Origin: CAVXHV01 sp963761445
GTDB lineage: Bacteria; Planctomycetota; Planctomycetia; Isosphaerales; Isosphaeraceae
Length of the DNA: 64,000 bases
NCBI GenBank assembly: GCA_963761445.1
Contig: CAVXHV010000004.1
Coordinates: 1,674,001 to 1,738,000 of the forward strand
Reading direction: 5' to 3'
Part shown: piece by piece, positions 62,797-64,000 of the stretch
How the letters are laid out: each line of letters begins with the position of its first letter
Position numbering within the stretch: position 1 is the stretch's first letter
The notes under the pieces: model-generated
The model's database searches: none
What the model was told of the DNA's origin: nothing
Seen by the model: only the letters and a program-made list of their open reading frames with translations
Made by a program: the position numbers and the translations under genes

Positions 62797-63474
62797 TCAC
62801 TCTCTGGTTGCTGCTGACAGATAGCATGTCGATTGCTGTGGTCCGGTTCCTGAGAAATTGCTGCCGCCTCCTTGGGCGTTGCTGCCCGACGTATCGGGAC
62901 ACGCAAGCGGATCTGTCGGGTAATTTTGCGGGCAATACACGCTCAGAGTGATATTGCTTGTGTCGCAGGTTTCCACTGAATATTGCAGCGTGACGGAACC
63001 GGCCGCGCATGAGCAAGCCGCACCATAGTTATATGTGATACTGCCAATGTAATTTTGATAAGACCCAGAGCCGGCCCACGACAGCGAGCCAGATGGCAAA
63101 AGCGTGATCGAACCCGCAATTGGATCTGTGAGCGTCAGTTGATCCGGATACATTCGCACCAAGACGGCCGATGGCGTATACGTGGAACCGGACACTGTCA
63201 CGCTGACGACTTGAGGGCTTACCAGATAGCCGCTAGCCGACGTTGACGCAGTAAAGAAGTAAAGACCGCTTGATGGCAGAACGCAGAAATACTGCCCCTC
63301 AGCGTTAGCTGTCCCCGTGCACACGATCGGGCCGCTAGAATTGCCGGATCGAACCGTAACGGTAAGCACGCCGGGTGGAACATCGGTCGGAATGCACCAA
63401 TAGCATTCAACCTTTATGCCGCCTCCGCAACACCCGCACCCGCCACCAGAGCCGCCAAACGACGTGAATCGCAT
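62797..63474 (-). CDS. carboxypeptidase-regulatory-like beta-sandwich protein, prophage region
   Basis: 225 residues from ATG 63474 with GGGAG upstream. It begins with a Gly/Cys cluster (GGSGGGCGCCGGG), then CYWCIPTDVPPGVLTVTV and GTANAEGQYFCVLPSSGLYF, the pattern of a carboxypeptidase-regulatory-like or Cna-B-like sandwich. The rest is Ser/Thr/Tyr-rich, beta-prone and has regularly spaced cysteines. In a tail-gene neighbourhood such proteins often form decoration or tail-surface domains. The fragment at 62002 suggests that a related gene existed downstream. Confidence 0.6.
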   Translation of the reverse strand: MRFTSFGGSGGGCGCCGGGIKVECYWCIPTDVPPGVLTVTVRSGNSSGPIVCTGTANAEGQYFCVLPSSGLYFFTASTSASGYLVSPQVVSVTVSGSTYTPSAVLVRMYPDQLTLTDPIAGSITLLPSGSLSWAGSGSYQNYIGSITYNYGAACSCAAGSVTLQYSVETCDTSNITLSVYCPQNYPTDPLACPDTSGSNAQGGGSNFSGTGPQQSTCYLSAATRE

Positions 63475-63521
63475 CAGCAGTCAGCTCCCTCGACCTGAAA
63501 GTGCTCCGAGCCCCCGCCTCT

Positions 63522-63995
63522 TCAACTCCCGCTCGGCAGCGGCACCCGATACTTGACGTGCAACTCTTGAACCACATGATAAATCCACTGATCCGAACCC
63601 GCCCGCGGCTGCTCTGGCAAATCCAAGGAATCCGGCACAACCACGCTCATGATCACACAACTGCCGTCGCCCCATGTTCCCGAAGGGACAGCCATCGCAA
63701 GCCGGATCGCGCCGATGATTGCTTTGGACGTTGAATAAGTATAACTCCATGCGTCGATCTGCACGCGAGCCGTCGCCGTCCCGTCGCTGCCCGTCAAAAC
63801 GTTGCCGAAGGGTTTAGTCGGAACGGTGTAACTGAGCGCGGGTCCGTTCGCGCCCAGGTTGTGGGTTTGCGGGACGGCCTGCGTGAATATCGCTGGACTA
63901 CCACTGTCGGTGCCAAGGAGAGCCGTCAGCTCTGCGATTGAGTTGAGCTTCGCCACGAGTGCTTGCTCAAATAATTGAGCGCTCATCGGTCGCAT
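63522..63995 (-). CDS. phage tail completion protein, DUF3168/gp17-like
   Basis: 157 residues; ATG 63995 or 63986. The N-terminus LFEQALVAKLNSIAELTALL and LGTDSGSPAIFTQAVPQ, then SYTVPTKPFGNV and TARVQIDAWSYTYSTSKAII, fits the DUF3168 pattern (short helix, IF, beta strands, then 'V.v.aws..y..a..ia..v'). DUF3168 proteins sit between connector and tail tube genes of siphophages. This is the strongest evidence that the right end is a prophage. Genes are co-oriented on the minus strand. Confidence 0.68.
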   Translation of the reverse strand: MRPMSAQLFEQALVAKLNSIAELTALLGTDSGSPAIFTQAVPQTHNLGANGPALSYTVPTKPFGNVLTGSDGTATARVQIDAWSYTYSTSKAIIGAIRLAMAVPSGTWGDGSCVIMSVVVPDSLDLPEQPRAGSDQWIYHVVQELHVKYRVPLPSGS

Positions 63996-64000
63996 CTCCG

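Overview
The window is GC-rich and reads as a chromosomal segment of a planctomycete, most likely near the Isosphaera/Singulisphaera group. This is inferred from gene content, not from a marker gene. Supporting content: giant secreted TPR proteins ending in DUF1583-type modules, CRTAC1/ASPIC-UnbV FG-GAP proteins, a MoxR-DUF58-vWA operon with an amidotransferase-like vWA protein, membrane-anchored SGNH proteins, and planctomycete-style palindromic spacer repeats. Many genes are interrupted by single-base frame changes while the protein stays recognisable on both sides. I count more than 30 such points, including in nuoB and the MoxR operon. I read these mainly as residual assembly indels and annotate broken genes as single loci.

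Layout. 1-3.5 kb: truncated Gfo/Idh/MocA oxidoreductase (-), radical SAM/SPASM protein (+), arylamine N-acetyltransferase (+), zinc-ribbon protein (-). 3.6-20.4 kb: a minus-strand run made of a ~4,000-aa secreted TPR/DUF1583 protein followed by two tandem CRTAC1 proteins. 21.7-22.2 kb: a DUF4258 toxin-antitoxin-like pair. 22.4-31.7 kb: two Rpn-family nuclease/transposase genes (+) flanking a second, shorter giant TPR gene (-). The giant TPR gene and its divergent Rpn gene therefore occur twice in tandem. 32.0-40.2 kb: moxR-DUF58-batA-like-vWA/GATase-coiled-coil operon (+). 40.2-40.7 kb: palindromic repeat cluster. 40.7-44.5 kb: tandem pair of multi-TM SGNH proteins (-). 44.6-46.5 kb: leucine-rich repeat protein, two small membrane proteins and a HEPN-like protein. 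46.5-55.1 kb: complex I genes nuoB-CD-I-x-A-H-J-K-N (-) without L, M or E-G. 55.4-58.9 kb: small membrane protein, response regulator, alanine/acid-rich protein, SGNH hydrolase and an unknown protein.

From 59.0 kb onward the character changes. A 3' fragment of tRNA-Ile(GAT) marks a probable attachment site. Beyond it are two HTH regulators with clear promoter/operator architecture (one carries a J-domain-like HPD motif), a holin-sized membrane protein, small cysteine-motif proteins, a carboxypeptidase-regulatory-like protein and a DUF3168-type tail completion protein. This looks like the end of a prophage that continues past the window.

The most unusual elements are: (i) the duplicated giant-TPR/Rpn divergent module; (ii) Rpn genes with a strong internal ribosome binding site in front of their C-terminal tail, plus a free-standing extra copy of that tail, matching the layout of intragenic Rpn antitoxins; (iii) the operon coupling the giant TPR/DUF1583 protein to twin CRTAC1 proteins; and (iv) the HTH-J-domain prophage regulator with a long palindromic operator over its promoter and start codon.
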